A DNA stretch of 64,000 nucleotides from Propionibacteriales bacterium (GCA_026392465.1 JAPLCA010000001.1:33884-97883), one strand, 5' to 3'; shown: positions 1 to 7,954, counted from the first letter of the stretch. A program made the numbers and translations. Notes: generated by a model from the sequence alone, not told the origin.

Positions 1-1384
1 TGCCGCCCGGGGCGACGGCCGACGCGAGCCGGCGCACGACGTCGAGCATCGGCTCCGGTGGCAGGTGCACGTAGTGCGCCGTGACGAGGTCCCACCGCTC
101 GTCGCCCGGCTCCCAGGTGCGGACGTCGCCGACACGGAACGACGTCCGGTCGGCGACCCCGGCGTCCTCGGCGTGCTGCCGCGCTCGCTCGAGCCCCGTG
201 GGGGAGAAGTCCATGCCGGTGACCTTCCAGCCGTGCTGCGCGAGCCAGATGACGTCGCCACCCTCGCCGCAGCCGACGTCGATGGCCGTGCCCGGCGTCA
301 GCCGCTCCGCGCGGGCCGGCACCTGCGGGTTGACGCGACCGCTCCAGACGGCCGACGGGGTGCCGTAGCGCTCCTCCCACGCCTCCGGCTCGCGCATCGC
401 CTCGCGGGCGCGCTCGACCGCGGCCTGGGTGTCCTCCTCGACCAGACCGGCGTTGAGGAACGCCCCGGCCTGCACGCCCGCTGCGGCGGCCGCCGCCACC
501 GTGGCCATGGGTGCCGCGGCGTTCCCGACCGCGACGACACCGGCGACCGGCGTCACGCCGTTCGCGTCGGCCTCGAGCGCGACGGCGAGCGTCGTGCCGT
601 GCATCTCGAGCGGCCGGGTCGGCACGCCGAGCAGGTCGGCGACCTCGGTGCGGGCGCGGGGGAACGACTGCACGGCCAGGGCGTCGAGCTCGACGACGGT
701 GCCGTCGGCCAGGCGCACGCCGACGAGCCGGTCGTCGTCGACCAGCACCTCCGCGACGCGCCCCTCCACGGTCGCCTGGCCGCGTGCGCGCAGCGGCTCG
801 CGCTCGCCGTGCCCCAGCTCGACCTCGTGCGTGAGCACCGTGAGCGCATCGGTGAGCTGTCCGAACAGACCGGCCTGGTGCAGGCCCATCGGGCTGCTGA
901 GCAACACGCCGACGCGCTGGTCGCGCACCTCCCACCCGTGGCAGTAGGGGCAGTGCAGCACGTCGCGTCCCCAGCGGTCGGCGAGGCCGGGCACGTCGGG
1001 CAGCTCGTCGACCACACCGGTCGCGAGCACGACGCGACGTGCGAGGAGGCGGCTGCCGTCGTCGAGCGTCACGGCGAAGCTCGGCACGTCGCCGGGCAGC
1101 GCCTGCGCGTCCACGACTCGACCTGCGACGACCGTCGCACCGTAGGACTCCACCTCCTCGCGACCGAGCCGCGCGAGCTCGAGCGGCGGGGTGCCCTCGC
1201 GGCCGAGGTAGTTGTGCATGTGGTCGGCGGGCGCGTTGCGCTGCTCGCCGGCGTCGACCAGCACGACGGACCGGCGCGAGCGGGCGAGCACCAGCGCGGT
1301 GCTCAGCCCGGCGGCGCCTCCTCCCACCACGACGACGTCGACGGAGGTGACAGGGGAACGGGGGGACTCGGGGTTCGTGCTCAT
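1..1384 (-). CDS. Thioredoxin-reductase-like FAD oxidoreductase fused to SAM methyltransferase (partial)
   Basis: The gene starts at ATG 1384 and runs off the left edge, so its 3' end is missing; about 461 codons are present. Residues about 15-50 form an FAD-binding Rossmann fold (VVVVGGGAAGLS). Near residue 140 lies the CPYCHGWE motif typical of bacterial thioredoxin-reductase-like NAD(P)/FAD oxidoreductases, where the CxxC pair is redox active. After about residue 330 a class I methyltransferase begins, with the SAM-binding loop DVGCGEGGD and the acidic residue in GMDFSP. The fusion suggests a cytoplasmic detoxifying or modifying enzyme, but neither substrate is evident. The upstream region has an inverted repeat that could bind a regulator. 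Confidence is high for both domains and low for the biological role. Confidence 0.85.
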   Translation of the reverse strand, partial: MSTNPESPRSPVTSVDVVVVGGGAAGLSTALVLARSRRSVVLVDAGEQRNAPADHMHNYLGREGTPPLELARLGREEVESYGATVVAGRVVDAQALPGDVPSFAVTLDDGSRLLARRVVLATGVVDELPDVPGLADRWGRDVLHCPYCHGWEVRDQRVGVLLSSPMGLHQAGLFGQLTDALTVLTHEVELGHGEREPLRARGQATVEGRVAEVLVDDDRLVGVRLADGTVVELDALAVQSFPRARTEVADLLGVPTRPLEMHGTTLAVALEADANGVTPVAGVVAVGNAAAPMATVAAAAAAGVQAGAFLNAGLVEEDTQAAVERAREAMREPEAWEERYGTPSAVWSGRVNPQVPARAERLTPGTAIDVGCGEGGDVIWLAQHGWKVTGMDFSPTGLERARQHAEDAGVADRTSFRVGDVRTWEPGDERWDLVTAHYVHLPPEPMLDVVRRLASAVAPGG

Positions 1385-1425
1385 GGGTCGAGCATGCGGT
1401 GGCAAGCGCGCAAACGACAAACATC

Positions 1426-1442
1426 TTTGCTGCTCTGGCAAA
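1426..1442. promoter_or_regulatory. Inverted repeat upstream of the oxidoreductase gene
   Basis: TTTGC-N7-GCAAA forms a perfect 5-bp dyad 42 bp upstream of the oxidoreductase start, in a locally AT-richer stretch. It could be an operator for a regulator of the divergent transcripts. The function is inferred only from position and symmetry. Confidence 0.35.
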
Positions 1443-1521
1443 CTTTGAGGAGTCGCGGCGTCTGGCACGATGGGCCTACGGCTACGGAATTGCACCGTGC
1501 GACCACACCTGGGGAGCAGAC

Positions 1522-1624
1522 ATGACCAGCCAGACGACTGGACGTCGACGAGGGTCTGCGCGACTTCGGCCAGGGTGTCAAGGACACGGCGAGCGACGTG
1601 TGGGACGCGGTGACCCCGTGGTGA
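1522..1624 (+). pseudogene. Small ORF of about 34 codons, apparently frameshifted
   Basis: ATG 1522 follows a good Shine-Dalgarno-like GGGGAGCA. The first codons read MTSQTT in one frame. A second frame, one base out, continues with a protein-like charged stretch (DVDEGLRDFGQGVKD, then SDVWDAVTPW) and stops at 1622-1624, where TGA overlaps the GTG start of the next gene. Removing one base near 1537-1540 would join them into a peptide of about 34 residues translationally coupled to the membrane protein. It may be a true frameshift, a sequencing error, or a coincidence. No family was recognised. Confidence 0.4.
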
Positions 1625-2430
1625 GCGGCACGGAGACGAGGCCGTCGTCGCCGCGACCGCCTCTCGGGCAGGTGCTCGGCATGGGTGCGGCCGCGGTGGT
1701 GATCGGCCCGGCCCTCCTCGCGTCGTCGGTGCCGCTGCTCACCCGCGGCAACCTGCTCCTCGGCGCTGCCGGTGTCGCCATGGCGGTGACCGCCGTCCTC
1801 GCGGTCGGGTACCTCGTGCGCTTCCTCGTCACGCCGCGGGGGGCCCACGAGGCGTCGCTCGACGACGGCGCCACCGTGCTCCCGGAGTCGCGTGTGGCGC
1901 GGTTCCTCGCATGGGGCACCACCGGGGCCGCCGTCCTCCTCTCCACCCTCCTGGTCCTCTCGGCGGTCGCCGGGACAGGGCCGACGGGGCCGTCGGTCGG
2001 ACTGGTGGGTGCGACGGTCGTGCTGGTGCTCGCCGTGCCGACCGTGGTCGCCGTGCTCGCCGGTCGACGCCCTCGCGGCGCCCTGGTGCTGACCCCCCAC
2101 GCCGCCCGGCTGCGCACCTGGAGCTCGGAACGGGAGGTCGCCTGGGACGACGTCGTCGAGGTGGTCGCGCTGCGGCAGCCGCGTCGCACGCTCGTCGTCT
2201 ACGCCCGCATGGAGGACCAGGTGCAGGTGCTGCGCGCCCCGGCCGGGTTCGGCGAGCAGCAGGCGCGACCGATCCCGGAGGCTGACCGGGGGCTCGCGGT
2301 CTCCTTCCCGCACCTCACTGGCGACCCGGCCGTGCTCCTCGCGGCTCTCGACCACTGGCGTCGGGTGCGCAAGGACCGCGCGGAGCTCGGCGCCGAGGCC
2401 TCGCTACGCCGACTGGATCCCGCCGCATGA
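1621..2430 (+). CDS. Four-TM membrane protein with C-terminal PH-like domain
   Basis: GTG 1621 is chosen because the reading frame upstream overlaps the small ORF and is poorly protein-like; ATG 1681 is an alternative. The 269-residue product has two pairs of hydrophobic segments (about residues 20-70 and 95-150). A soluble C-terminal half follows, with a beta-rich stretch (ALVLTPHAARLRTW, EVAWDDVVEVVAL) resembling bacterial PH-like domains that face the cytosol. No catalytic motif is visible. The stop overlaps the start of the XRE-cupin regulator by 4 bp, so the two are probably co-translated. The function is unknown. Confidence 0.75.
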   Translation: MSGTETRPSSPRPPLGQVLGMGAAAVVIGPALLASSVPLLTRGNLLLGAAGVAMAVTAVLAVGYLVRFLVTPRGAHEASLDDGATVLPESRVARFLAWGTTGAAVLLSTLLVLSAVAGTGPTGPSVGLVGATVVLVLAVPTVVAVLAGRRPRGALVLTPHAARLRTWSSEREVAWDDVVEVVALRQPRRTLVVYARMEDQVQVLRAPAGFGEQQARPIPEADRGLAVSFPHLTGDPAVLLAALDHWRRVRKDRAELGAEASLRRLDPAA

Positions 2431-2996
2431 CCTCCTCGGACCTCGACGACGTACTGGCCGGCGTGGGCCCTCGTCTGCGACAGCTGCGCCTGGAGCGCGA
2501 CGCGACGCTCGCCGACGTCGCCGGGCAGACCGGCATCTCCGTCAGCACGCTGTCACGGCTGGAGTCGGGGCAGCGCAGGCCGACGCTGGAGCTCCTGCTG
2601 CCGCTCGCTGCTGCGCACGGCGTCGCGCTCGACGAGCTCGTCGACGCACCCGAAACGGGCGACCCGCGCGTGCGGGCGCGTCCGGTGGTGCGGCACGGGC
2701 GCACCTTCGTGCCGCTGACGCGACGACCAGGCGGGCTGCAGTCCTACAAGATCGTCATGCCGGTGGAGGCGGACGCCGAGCCGAGCCTGCGCACGCACGA
2801 CGGCTACGAGTGGATGTACGTCCTGTCCGGGCAGGTGCGGCTGGTCCTGGGCTCGCGCGACCTGACGATCGGGCCCGGCGAGGTCGTCGAGTTCGACACG
2901 CGCGCGCCCCACTGGGTCTCCAACCCCGGCCCCCACCCCACCGAGGTGCTCGCCATCTTCGGCCCCCAGGGCGAGCGGATGCACGTCCGCACCTGA
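2427..2996 (+). CDS. XRE-family regulator with C-terminal cupin domain
   Basis: This 189-residue protein has an N-terminal XRE helix-turn-helix (about residues 12-62; TLADVAGQTGISVSTLSRLE) and a C-terminal cupin-2 barrel (about 105-180; EWMYVLSGQVRLVLG, then APHWVSN). The architecture is that of the MerR/SutR-like XRE-cupin group, in which the cupin binds a small metabolite that tunes DNA binding. The start overlaps the upstream membrane-protein stop as ATGA, indicating an operon. The regulated genes and ligand cannot be read from the sequence. Confidence in the family is high. Confidence 0.92.
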   Translation: MTSSDLDDVLAGVGPRLRQLRLERDATLADVAGQTGISVSTLSRLESGQRRPTLELLLPLAAAHGVALDELVDAPETGDPRVRARPVVRHGRTFVPLTRRPGGLQSYKIVMPVEADAEPSLRTHDGYEWMYVLSGQVRLVLGSRDLTIGPGEVVEFDTRAPHWVSNPGPHPTEVLAIFGPQGERMHVRT

Positions 2997-3003
2997 CCCC
3001 GCC

Positions 3004-3047
3004 GCATCTGCGCGTTGACGTGGGGCCCCACGTCAACCTGCAGATGC
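3004..3047. repeat. Palindrome with GTGGGGCCCCAC core (copy 1)
   Basis: The central 24 bp (3014-3037) are a perfect palindrome with half-site GTTGACGTGGGG. Beyond a 3x3 internal loop the pairing resumes as GCATCTG with CAGATGC. It begins 8 bp after the stop of the XRE-cupin gene, between convergent genes, so a bidirectional terminator role is plausible, although no T-tract follows. Confidence 0.8.
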
Positions 3048-3070
3048 AGCGCACGTTTGCGTGGGGGAGA

Positions 3071-3102
3071 GCCTGTTTCCGTGGGGCCCCACGGAAACAG
3101 GC
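3071..3102. repeat. Palindrome with GTGGGGCCCCAC core (copy 2)
   Basis: A perfect 32-bp palindrome with half-site GCCTGTTTCCGTGGGG. It shares only the central 12 bp with copy 1; the arms differ but remain fully self-complementary. It lies in the same convergent intergenic space, 27 bp before the end of the EamA gene. Confidence 0.8.
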
Positions 3103-3129
3103 ACCAGCGGCGAGGGTGGGGCGGCGCGC

Positions 3130-4161
3130 TCAGGTCGGCGGCAGCGGCTCGACGGTGGGCGAGGTCGCGACCTGCTCCTCGACGTACCGGGGCTCGCCGA
3201 CCTTGACCAGCACGACACCGGCCAGGACGAGGAGTCCGCCGAGCAGCTGGGCCGTGGTCGGCAGCTCGTCGAGCAGCAGCCAGGCGAACAGCACGGCCAT
3301 GAGCACCTCCGAGAGGGCGACGAACGACGCCACGCGCGACCCAAGCCGTCGTCCCGCTGCGATGCCGGTGACGTACGCGAGCGCCGCGGTCACGACGCCG
3401 AGCAGCCCGACGAGCAGCCACCAGGGGAGCGCGACGTCGCCGAGCGTCGCGTCGGCGGTCGACGCGGTCATCGGCAGCACGCCGACGAGCCCGCCGAGAC
3501 CGAGTGCGGCGCTGCCGACGAGCAGCCCGCCGCCCGCCAGCGCGACCGGCGGCAGACCGACGCGGTCGTCGGCGGACAGCAGGAAGTAGGTGGCGGCGCC
3601 GACCGTCGCGCCGAGTGCCCACAGGACCCCGACGCCGTCGAGCGAGACGCCGGAGAGCAGACCCAGCACGAGCGCGAGCCCGCCCATCGCCACGACGGCT
3701 CCGGCGACGGTGAGCCGACCGGGACGCTCCCCACGGGCCGTCCACAGGAACAGCACGACGGCCACCGGCGCCATGTACTCGATGAGCAGTGCGACGCCGA
3801 CCTGCAGCGTCTGCACGGCGTAGAAGTAGCAGAGCTGCGCTCCGGCGACGGCGAGCAGCCCGTAGAGCAGCACCATCGGCGCGGCGCGCCGGACGCCCCG
3901 CCAACGACCCCGCATCGCGAGGGCGGCGGGGAGGGCCACCACGGCCGCGGCGACGCCCATGCGGACCGCGGCGGCCGCGCCCGCGCTCCAGCCCGACTCC
4001 AGCAGTCCGCGTGCCAGGGAGCCGGACAGCCCGAAGGCGGAGGCGGACACCAGGGCGAACACAAGGCCCGACGTGGTGCGTCCGGTCCCGGCGTTCGGGG
4101 AGCGTCGCGCCGACGCCGAGGCGCCGGTCACCGATCCGGCGTCAGGGGCGTTCATGGTCAT
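3130..4161 (-). CDS. EamA/DMT-superfamily transporter
   Basis: This 343-residue integral membrane protein has about ten hydrophobic segments in two EamA repeats (about residues 30-165 and 175-315). Motifs typical of drug/metabolite exporters are present, such as GLSGSLARGLLESGW and the C-terminal ALSEVLMAVLFAWLLLDE. ATG 4161 is chosen (ATG 4155 is also possible) because the longer open frame runs into the divergent CGNR gene. The N-terminal 30 residues are polar. The 39-bp divergent spacing with the CGNR regulator suggests that this regulator controls the exporter. The substrate is unknown. Confidence 0.9.
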   Translation of the reverse strand: MTMNAPDAGSVTGASASARRSPNAGTGRTTSGLVFALVSASAFGLSGSLARGLLESGWSAGAAAAVRMGVAAAVVALPAALAMRGRWRGVRRAAPMVLLYGLLAVAGAQLCYFYAVQTLQVGVALLIEYMAPVAVVLFLWTARGERPGRLTVAGAVVAMGGLALVLGLLSGVSLDGVGVLWALGATVGAATYFLLSADDRVGLPPVALAGGGLLVGSAALGLGGLVGVLPMTASTADATLGDVALPWWLLVGLLGVVTAALAYVTGIAAGRRLGSRVASFVALSEVLMAVLFAWLLLDELPTTAQLLGGLLVLAGVVLVKVGEPRYVEEQVATSPTVEPLPPT

Positions 4162-4188
4162 GGGTCCTGACGATAGAGGCCGATGTCG

Positions 4189-4194
4189 TAAGGT
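4189..4194 (+). promoter_or_regulatory. -10 box TAAGGT, leaderless CGNR gene
   Basis: TAAGGT is followed by 6 nt and then ATG 4201, so transcription would begin at or next to the start codon. No Shine-Dalgarno is visible. Confidence 0.55.
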
Positions 4195-4200
4195 GTCAAC

Positions 4201-4749
4201 ATGACCTTCGCTCCTGACATCGAGGCCAACCTGCTGGCCACCGTCGAGCTGGTCAACACGGCGGAGGACCCGGACACGCTCACCACGGTCGAGCAGCTCG
4301 ACGCCTTCTACGAGCGGCACGGCTACACCGGCCACCGCGACCGCGACGCCGGCGAGCTCGCGCAGGTGCGCGCCCTGCGCCCCGTGCTGCGCGGGTTGCT
4401 CACGACCGGCGACCCCGAACAGCTCGCGGTGCTGGTCAACGACCTGCTCGACGCCCATCCCACTCGGGTTCGGCTCGTGACGCACGGACCGCTGGGGCGG
4501 CACCTGCACGTCGCCGACGACGACAGCCCGTGGCCCTCGCGCATCTGCGTCGAGGCGGCGATCGCCGTCAGCGACGTCCTGATCGCCGGCGAGCTGTCAC
4601 GGTTCGGCGTCTGCGCCGACGACGGCTGTGACGGCATCGTCCTCGACCTCTCCCGCAACCGGTCCCGTCGCTTCTGCAGCACCGCGTGCGGCAACCGTCA
4701 CGCCGCCGCGGAGTACCGGGCCCGCCAGCGCGAGCAGGACCAGGCATGA
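4201..4749 (+). CDS. CGNR zinc-finger regulator (ABATE-like N-domain)
   Basis: The 182-residue protein has an N-terminal alpha-helical ABATE-like domain (about residues 1-125) and a C-terminal CGNR zinc finger. Cysteines 138, 143, 159 and 163 are arranged as CADDGC...FCSTACGNR, the treble-clef pattern of this family. Such proteins are usually stress- or substrate-linked transcription regulators in actinobacteria. The gene is divergent from the EamA exporter and overlaps the following GyrI-like gene by 4 bp, so the ligand-binding neighbour may act with it. The start is supported by a -10 box 6 nt upstream, implying a leaderless mRNA. Confidence 0.9.
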   Translation: MTFAPDIEANLLATVELVNTAEDPDTLTTVEQLDAFYERHGYTGHRDRDAGELAQVRALRPVLRGLLTTGDPEQLAVLVNDLLDAHPTRVRLVTHGPLGRHLHVADDDSPWPSRICVEAAIAVSDVLIAGELSRFGVCADDGCDGIVLDLSRNRSRRFCSTACGNRHAAAEYRARQREQDQA

Positions 4750-5366
4750 CGCTCGACCGTAAGCGCACGCTCGCCCCCTACCGGGCCCGGCGCGGGGTCT
4801 TCGACGTGGTCGAGGTGCCCCCGCTGACGTACCTGGCCGTCGACGGCACGGGCGACCCCAACACGTCGGCCTCCTACGCCGAGGCGCTCGCCGTGCTCTA
4901 CCCGGTCGCCTACACCCTGCGCTTCGCCGGCAAGGCACTCGGTCACGACGAGAAGGTCATGCCGCTGGAGGCGCTCTGGTGGTCCGACGACATGGCGGCG
5001 TTCACGAGCGCACGCGACAAGAGCCGCTGGAGCTGGACCGCGCTGATCCTCGCGCCCACCTGGGTCGACGACGCCGCGTTCGCCGACGCCGTCGCGACCG
5101 TGGCGCGCAAGAAGCCCGACCTGGGCGGCCTGGAGCGGGTCGACCTGCGCGTGCTGGACGAGGGCCTCTGCATGCAGACGCTCCACGTCGGCCCCTACGA
5201 CGACGAGGGCCCGGTGCTCGCCCGGATGCACGACGTCGAGATCCCCGCGGCAGGTCTGCGCATGACGGGCCGCCACCACGAGATCTACCTCGGCGACCCG
5301 CGGCGCACCGCCCCGGAGCGCCTGCGGACGATCCTGCGCCAGCCGGTGGAGGCCGTCGAGTCCTGA
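4746..5366 (+). CDS. GyrI-like small-molecule-binding domain protein
   Basis: The start at ATG 4746 overlaps the CGNR stop (ATGA). The 206-residue protein matches the GyrI-like/AraC effector-binding fold. It has an early VVEVPPLTYLAVDGTGDPN segment, a central WSWTALILAPTWV strand, and the QTLHVGPYDDEGPVLARMH and HHEIYLGDPRR motifs typical of stand-alone members. These bind small hydrophobic compounds and some degrade or sequester them. With the CGNR regulator and the divergent EamA exporter it forms a plausible sensing, resistance and export unit (inference). No DNA-binding domain is present. Confidence 0.88.
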   Translation: MTLDRKRTLAPYRARRGVFDVVEVPPLTYLAVDGTGDPNTSASYAEALAVLYPVAYTLRFAGKALGHDEKVMPLEALWWSDDMAAFTSARDKSRWSWTALILAPTWVDDAAFADAVATVARKKPDLGGLERVDLRVLDEGLCMQTLHVGPYDDEGPVLARMHDVEIPAAGLRMTGRHHEIYLGDPRRTAPERLRTILRQPVEAVES

Positions 5367-5385
5367 CCCGTGGTCCCGGTCAGGC

Positions 5386-5416
5386 TGCTGATTCCTATGA
5401 AGTGATGGGAATCCCC
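5386..5416. repeat. Degenerate copy of the TGCTGATTCC hairpin
   Basis: TGCTGATTCCTAT, GAAGTG and ATGGGAATCCC form an imperfect stem 20 bp after the GyrI-like stop. The left arm and loop closely resemble the perfect hairpin at 5468-5499, so this looks like a tandemly duplicated hairpin. Confidence 0.55.
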
Positions 5417-5467
5417 CGCTCACCCTCGGAATCATCCGCGGGTGAGTGAGGAAGAACCATGGTCAGG

Positions 5468-5499
5468 TGCTGATTCCCATCAGTTCATGGGAATCAGCA
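5468..5499. terminator. Perfect hairpin between convergent genes
   Basis: TGCTGATTCCCAT and its exact complement are separated by a 6-nt loop, giving a 13-bp perfect stem. It lies 11 bp before the end of the EcsC gene, between convergent genes, and probably terminates one or both transcripts. No strong T-run follows. Confidence 0.6.
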
Positions 5500-5509
5500 A
5501 CGATTGGGT

Positions 5510-6196
5510 TCAGCGTTGCCGCTTCGGGATGTTGCGGTCCTTCAGCTCGCGAGCGGCGTACTGCCCGATCTGGTGGGTCGACCACCCGTCGGACCCGCCC
5601 GCGACGGCGCCGCCGATGAGCGGCACGCGGCGTGCGACGAGGGTGACAGCGCGGCGGCCGACCGTGCGGGTGACGAGCTCGGCCGTGACCTCGTGGGAGA
5701 TGATCCGGTCGAGCTCGGGGGAGTGCACGGGCGACGTCGCGAGCGTCATCGGCGGCGACGGCAGCTTGCCCGACTTCAGCAGGTCCTTCACGGCATCCTC
5801 GCCGAGCATGCAGACCAGGATCGCGTTGCGCACCCGCGGGTCGGTGAGGTCGTAGCCGCGCAGCGCGGCCACGCCCGCGACCATGTGCGCCTGCACCAGC
5901 GTGACGCCGACGACGTTCGCCGGCACCGACACGGCCACCGCCGCGATGCCACCGAGGTTGGTCACGAAGCCCTGCGCGCCGGCCAGCGCGGTGTGCCGGC
6001 GCACGAGACGCGTGATCGCCGCCTCGACGTCACCGTCGGTGTCGACGAGGTGGGCGTCGGCGGCCTTGCGGGCCGACGGGAGCGGGCCGACGCCGTCGAT
6101 CGCCCGGTCCAGGACCTGACGGACGAACCCGCCGGCCACCTGCGGAGCGATCTTGTTCGTCGCCGCGACCGCGGCCCTGCCTCGAAGTCCAGCCAT
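5510..6196 (-). CDS. EcsC family protein
   Basis: The 228-residue protein matches the EcsC family: an N-terminal amphipathic region, a glycine/alanine-rich hydrophobic hairpin (about residues 78-115; GGIAAVAVSVPANVVGVTLVQ), then RGYDLTDPRVRNAILVCMLG, a characteristic family segment. A second hydrophobic turn (VPLIGGAVAGGSDGW) lies near the C-terminus. In Bacillus EcsC is linked to the EcsAB ABC transporter, but this gene has no ABC neighbour and its biochemical role is unknown. A TAGGAT box lies 6 nt before ATG 6196, implying a leaderless transcript. Confidence 0.88.
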   Translation of the reverse strand: MAGLRGRAAVAATNKIAPQVAGGFVRQVLDRAIDGVGPLPSARKAADAHLVDTDGDVEAAITRLVRRHTALAGAQGFVTNLGGIAAVAVSVPANVVGVTLVQAHMVAGVAALRGYDLTDPRVRNAILVCMLGEDAVKDLLKSGKLPSPPMTLATSPVHSPELDRIISHEVTAELVTRTVGRRAVTLVARRVPLIGGAVAGGSDGWSTHQIGQYAARELKDRNIPKRQR

Positions 6197-6202
6197 GCCC
6201 CC

Positions 6203-6208
6203 ATCCTA
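6203..6208 (-). promoter_or_regulatory. -10 box TAGGAT, leaderless EcsC gene
   Basis: On the minus strand TAGGAT is followed by 6 nt and ATG 6196. It fits the leaderless pattern repeated across this window. Confidence 0.55.
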
Positions 6209-6249
6209 GGGACGCGGCCGAGGTCCGCCCCCCGAACAGCCGCGGGCCC

Positions 6250-6255
6250 TACGCT
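6250..6255 (+). promoter_or_regulatory. -10 box TACGCT, leaderless phosphotransferase gene
   Basis: TACGCT is followed by 6 nt and ATG 6262, with no Shine-Dalgarno. Confidence 0.5.
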
Positions 6256-6261
6256 CGGCCC

Positions 6262-7221
6262 ATGGACCAGGCGTTCAGCCGACGTGTCACCTCCTCGGGC
6301 TGGCTCGAGGAGGCGCACGGCTGGATCCATGCCCGCGCGGAGGAGGCCGGGCACGCGCTCGCCGGCCCCATCGAGCAGCGTCGTGTACGGCCGTGGTCGA
6401 CACAGCTGGTCGTGCCGACCGACCGCGGGCGTCTGTGGTTCAAGGCGAACTGCCGGTCGATGGCGTTCGAGCCCGTGCTGCACGCGCTGCTGGCCGACGT
6501 CGCGCCCGACCAGGTGGCCGCGCCGCTCGCGGTCGACGCCGCGCGGGGGTGGATGCTCACCGCCGACCGTGGCGTGACGCTCGGCGACTCCCGCGAGCCG
6601 ACCCTCGCCGACTGGCGGGGCGTCATGATCGCCACCGCTCGGCTGCAGCGTCGGCTCGTCGACCAGCGCGACGTCGTGCTCGCGACCGGTGTCCCCGACT
6701 GCTCGCCCGAGACCGTCCCGGCACGCTTCGACGCCCTGCTCGAGCGGCTGGCGACGCTGCCGGCCGAGCACCCCTCGTCCCTCGACCACGCCGGAGCCAC
6801 CGCGCTCGCCGCACGTCGCGACCAGCTGCTCGAGGCCGTCGCCCGCCTCGCGTCGTCGAGCGTCCCGGTCACCGTGCAGCATGGTGACGTGCACCCGTGG
6901 AACGCCTTCGCCGACCTGCGCGTGTTCGACTTCGGCGACCTGCAGTGGTCCCACGCGCTCGAGGTCCTGAGCGTCCCCTACGGCTGGATCACGACGCGCA
7001 GCACGCTGGCCTGGGACGACGTGCTCGCCACCTACTCCGAGATGTGGTCCGACGTCGCCGACCCGCGCGACCTCGCCGAGCTGCGCGCCGCCACGGCCTT
7101 CACGCAGCCCGTCAACCGGGCCCTGACCTGGTGGGACTCCCTCGAGGGGGCCACCGACGAGGAGTGGCGCGAGTGGGGCGAGATGCCTGCGCACCACCTG
7201 AGCCGCGTGCTGGAGGCCTGA
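6262..7221 (+). CDS. Aminoglycoside-phosphotransferase-like kinase family protein
   Basis: This 319-residue protein belongs to the APH/choline-kinase-like fold. The catalytic loop QHGDVHPWN lies near residue 209 (base Asp and the following Asn), and the metal-binding VFDFGD lies near residue 222. The N-terminal nucleotide-binding half is less conserved. Such proteins phosphorylate small hydroxylated molecules; true antibiotic resistance cannot be inferred from the fold. The gene ends 1 bp before the start of aat, suggesting co-transcription. Leaderless initiation is likely from the TACGCT box 6 nt upstream. Confidence 0.88.
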   Translation: MDQAFSRRVTSSGWLEEAHGWIHARAEEAGHALAGPIEQRRVRPWSTQLVVPTDRGRLWFKANCRSMAFEPVLHALLADVAPDQVAAPLAVDAARGWMLTADRGVTLGDSREPTLADWRGVMIATARLQRRLVDQRDVVLATGVPDCSPETVPARFDALLERLATLPAEHPSSLDHAGATALAARRDQLLEAVARLASSSVPVTVQHGDVHPWNAFADLRVFDFGDLQWSHALEVLSVPYGWITTRSTLAWDDVLATYSEMWSDVADPRDLAELRAATAFTQPVNRALTWWDSLEGATDEEWREWGEMPAHHLSRVLEA

Positions 7222-7222
7222 C

Positions 7223-7912
7223 GTGCCCGCCGTGCCGCTGCCCCCGACCCCGTGGGAGTTCCGCCCCGACCTCTGGCCCCGGTCCGACTGCGTCGCCGCC
7301 GGTGCCGACCTCGAGCCGTCGACGGTGGTCGAGGCCTACCGGCACGGCGCGTTCCCCATGCCGGACGAGGGGGACCTGCTGTGGTGGTCGCCGGTCGAGC
7401 GCGGTGTGCTCGAGCCGTCGGCGCTGCGCGTCTCGCGGTCGCTGCGCCAGGCGGTGCGACGGATGACGGTCACGATCGACACCGCGTTCGCCGAGGTGGT
7501 CGACGCCTGCGCCGACCCCAGCCGACCCGGCGCCTGGATCGACCGCGGCATCCGTGACGCGTACGTGCGCCTGCACGAGCTCGGCTGGGCGCACTCCGTC
7601 GAGACCCGCGACGCCGACGGCAACCTCGTCGGCGGGCTGTACGGGCTCTCGGTCGGACGCCTGTTCGCGGGCGAGTCGATGTTCCACCACGCGCGCGACG
7701 CGTCGAAGGTGGCGCTGGTGGCGCTCGTCGACGCGGTGGGGCCGGACGGGCTCGTCGACGTGCAGTGGGCGACCCCGCACCTGGAGTCGCTCGGCGTCGT
7801 GCGGTGGCCCCGGGAGCGGTACCTGGGAGCCCTGCGGAGCCTCGTCGACGCTCCCGGCCCCGACTGGGACGCCCTCCAGGGCCCGATATCACGGGCACGA
7901 GGCACGCCGTAG
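7223..7912 (+). CDS. aat: Leucyl/phenylalanyl-tRNA-protein transferase
   Basis: This 229-residue enzyme transfers Leu or Phe from aminoacyl-tRNA to proteins with N-terminal Arg or Lys, marking them for ClpS/ClpAP (N-degron pathway). Family motifs are evident: AYRHGAFPMPDEGDLLWWSP near residues 35-55, FAGESMFH near 150 and VDVQWATPHLESLG near 175. The start is GTG 7223, one base after the phosphotransferase stop; the gene ends in TAG. The length fits bacterial Aat. Identification is firm; the operon link to a kinase-like gene is unexplained. Confidence 0.95.
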   Translation: MPAVPLPPTPWEFRPDLWPRSDCVAAGADLEPSTVVEAYRHGAFPMPDEGDLLWWSPVERGVLEPSALRVSRSLRQAVRRMTVTIDTAFAEVVDACADPSRPGAWIDRGIRDAYVRLHELGWAHSVETRDADGNLVGGLYGLSVGRLFAGESMFHHARDASKVALVALVDAVGPDGLVDVQWATPHLESLGVVRWPRERYLGALRSLVDAPGPDWDALQGPISRARGTP

Positions 7913-7948
7913 GGGCCGGGGTGCACCGGAATGTCGGGGTTTCCTGCC

Positions 7949-7954
7949 TAGACT
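7949..7954 (+). promoter_or_regulatory. -10 box TAGACT upstream of HU gene
   Basis: TAGACT lies 37 nt before the GTG start, leaving a short leader that carries CTAGGAG as a ribosome binding site. Unlike many neighbours this gene is leadered. Confidence 0.45.
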
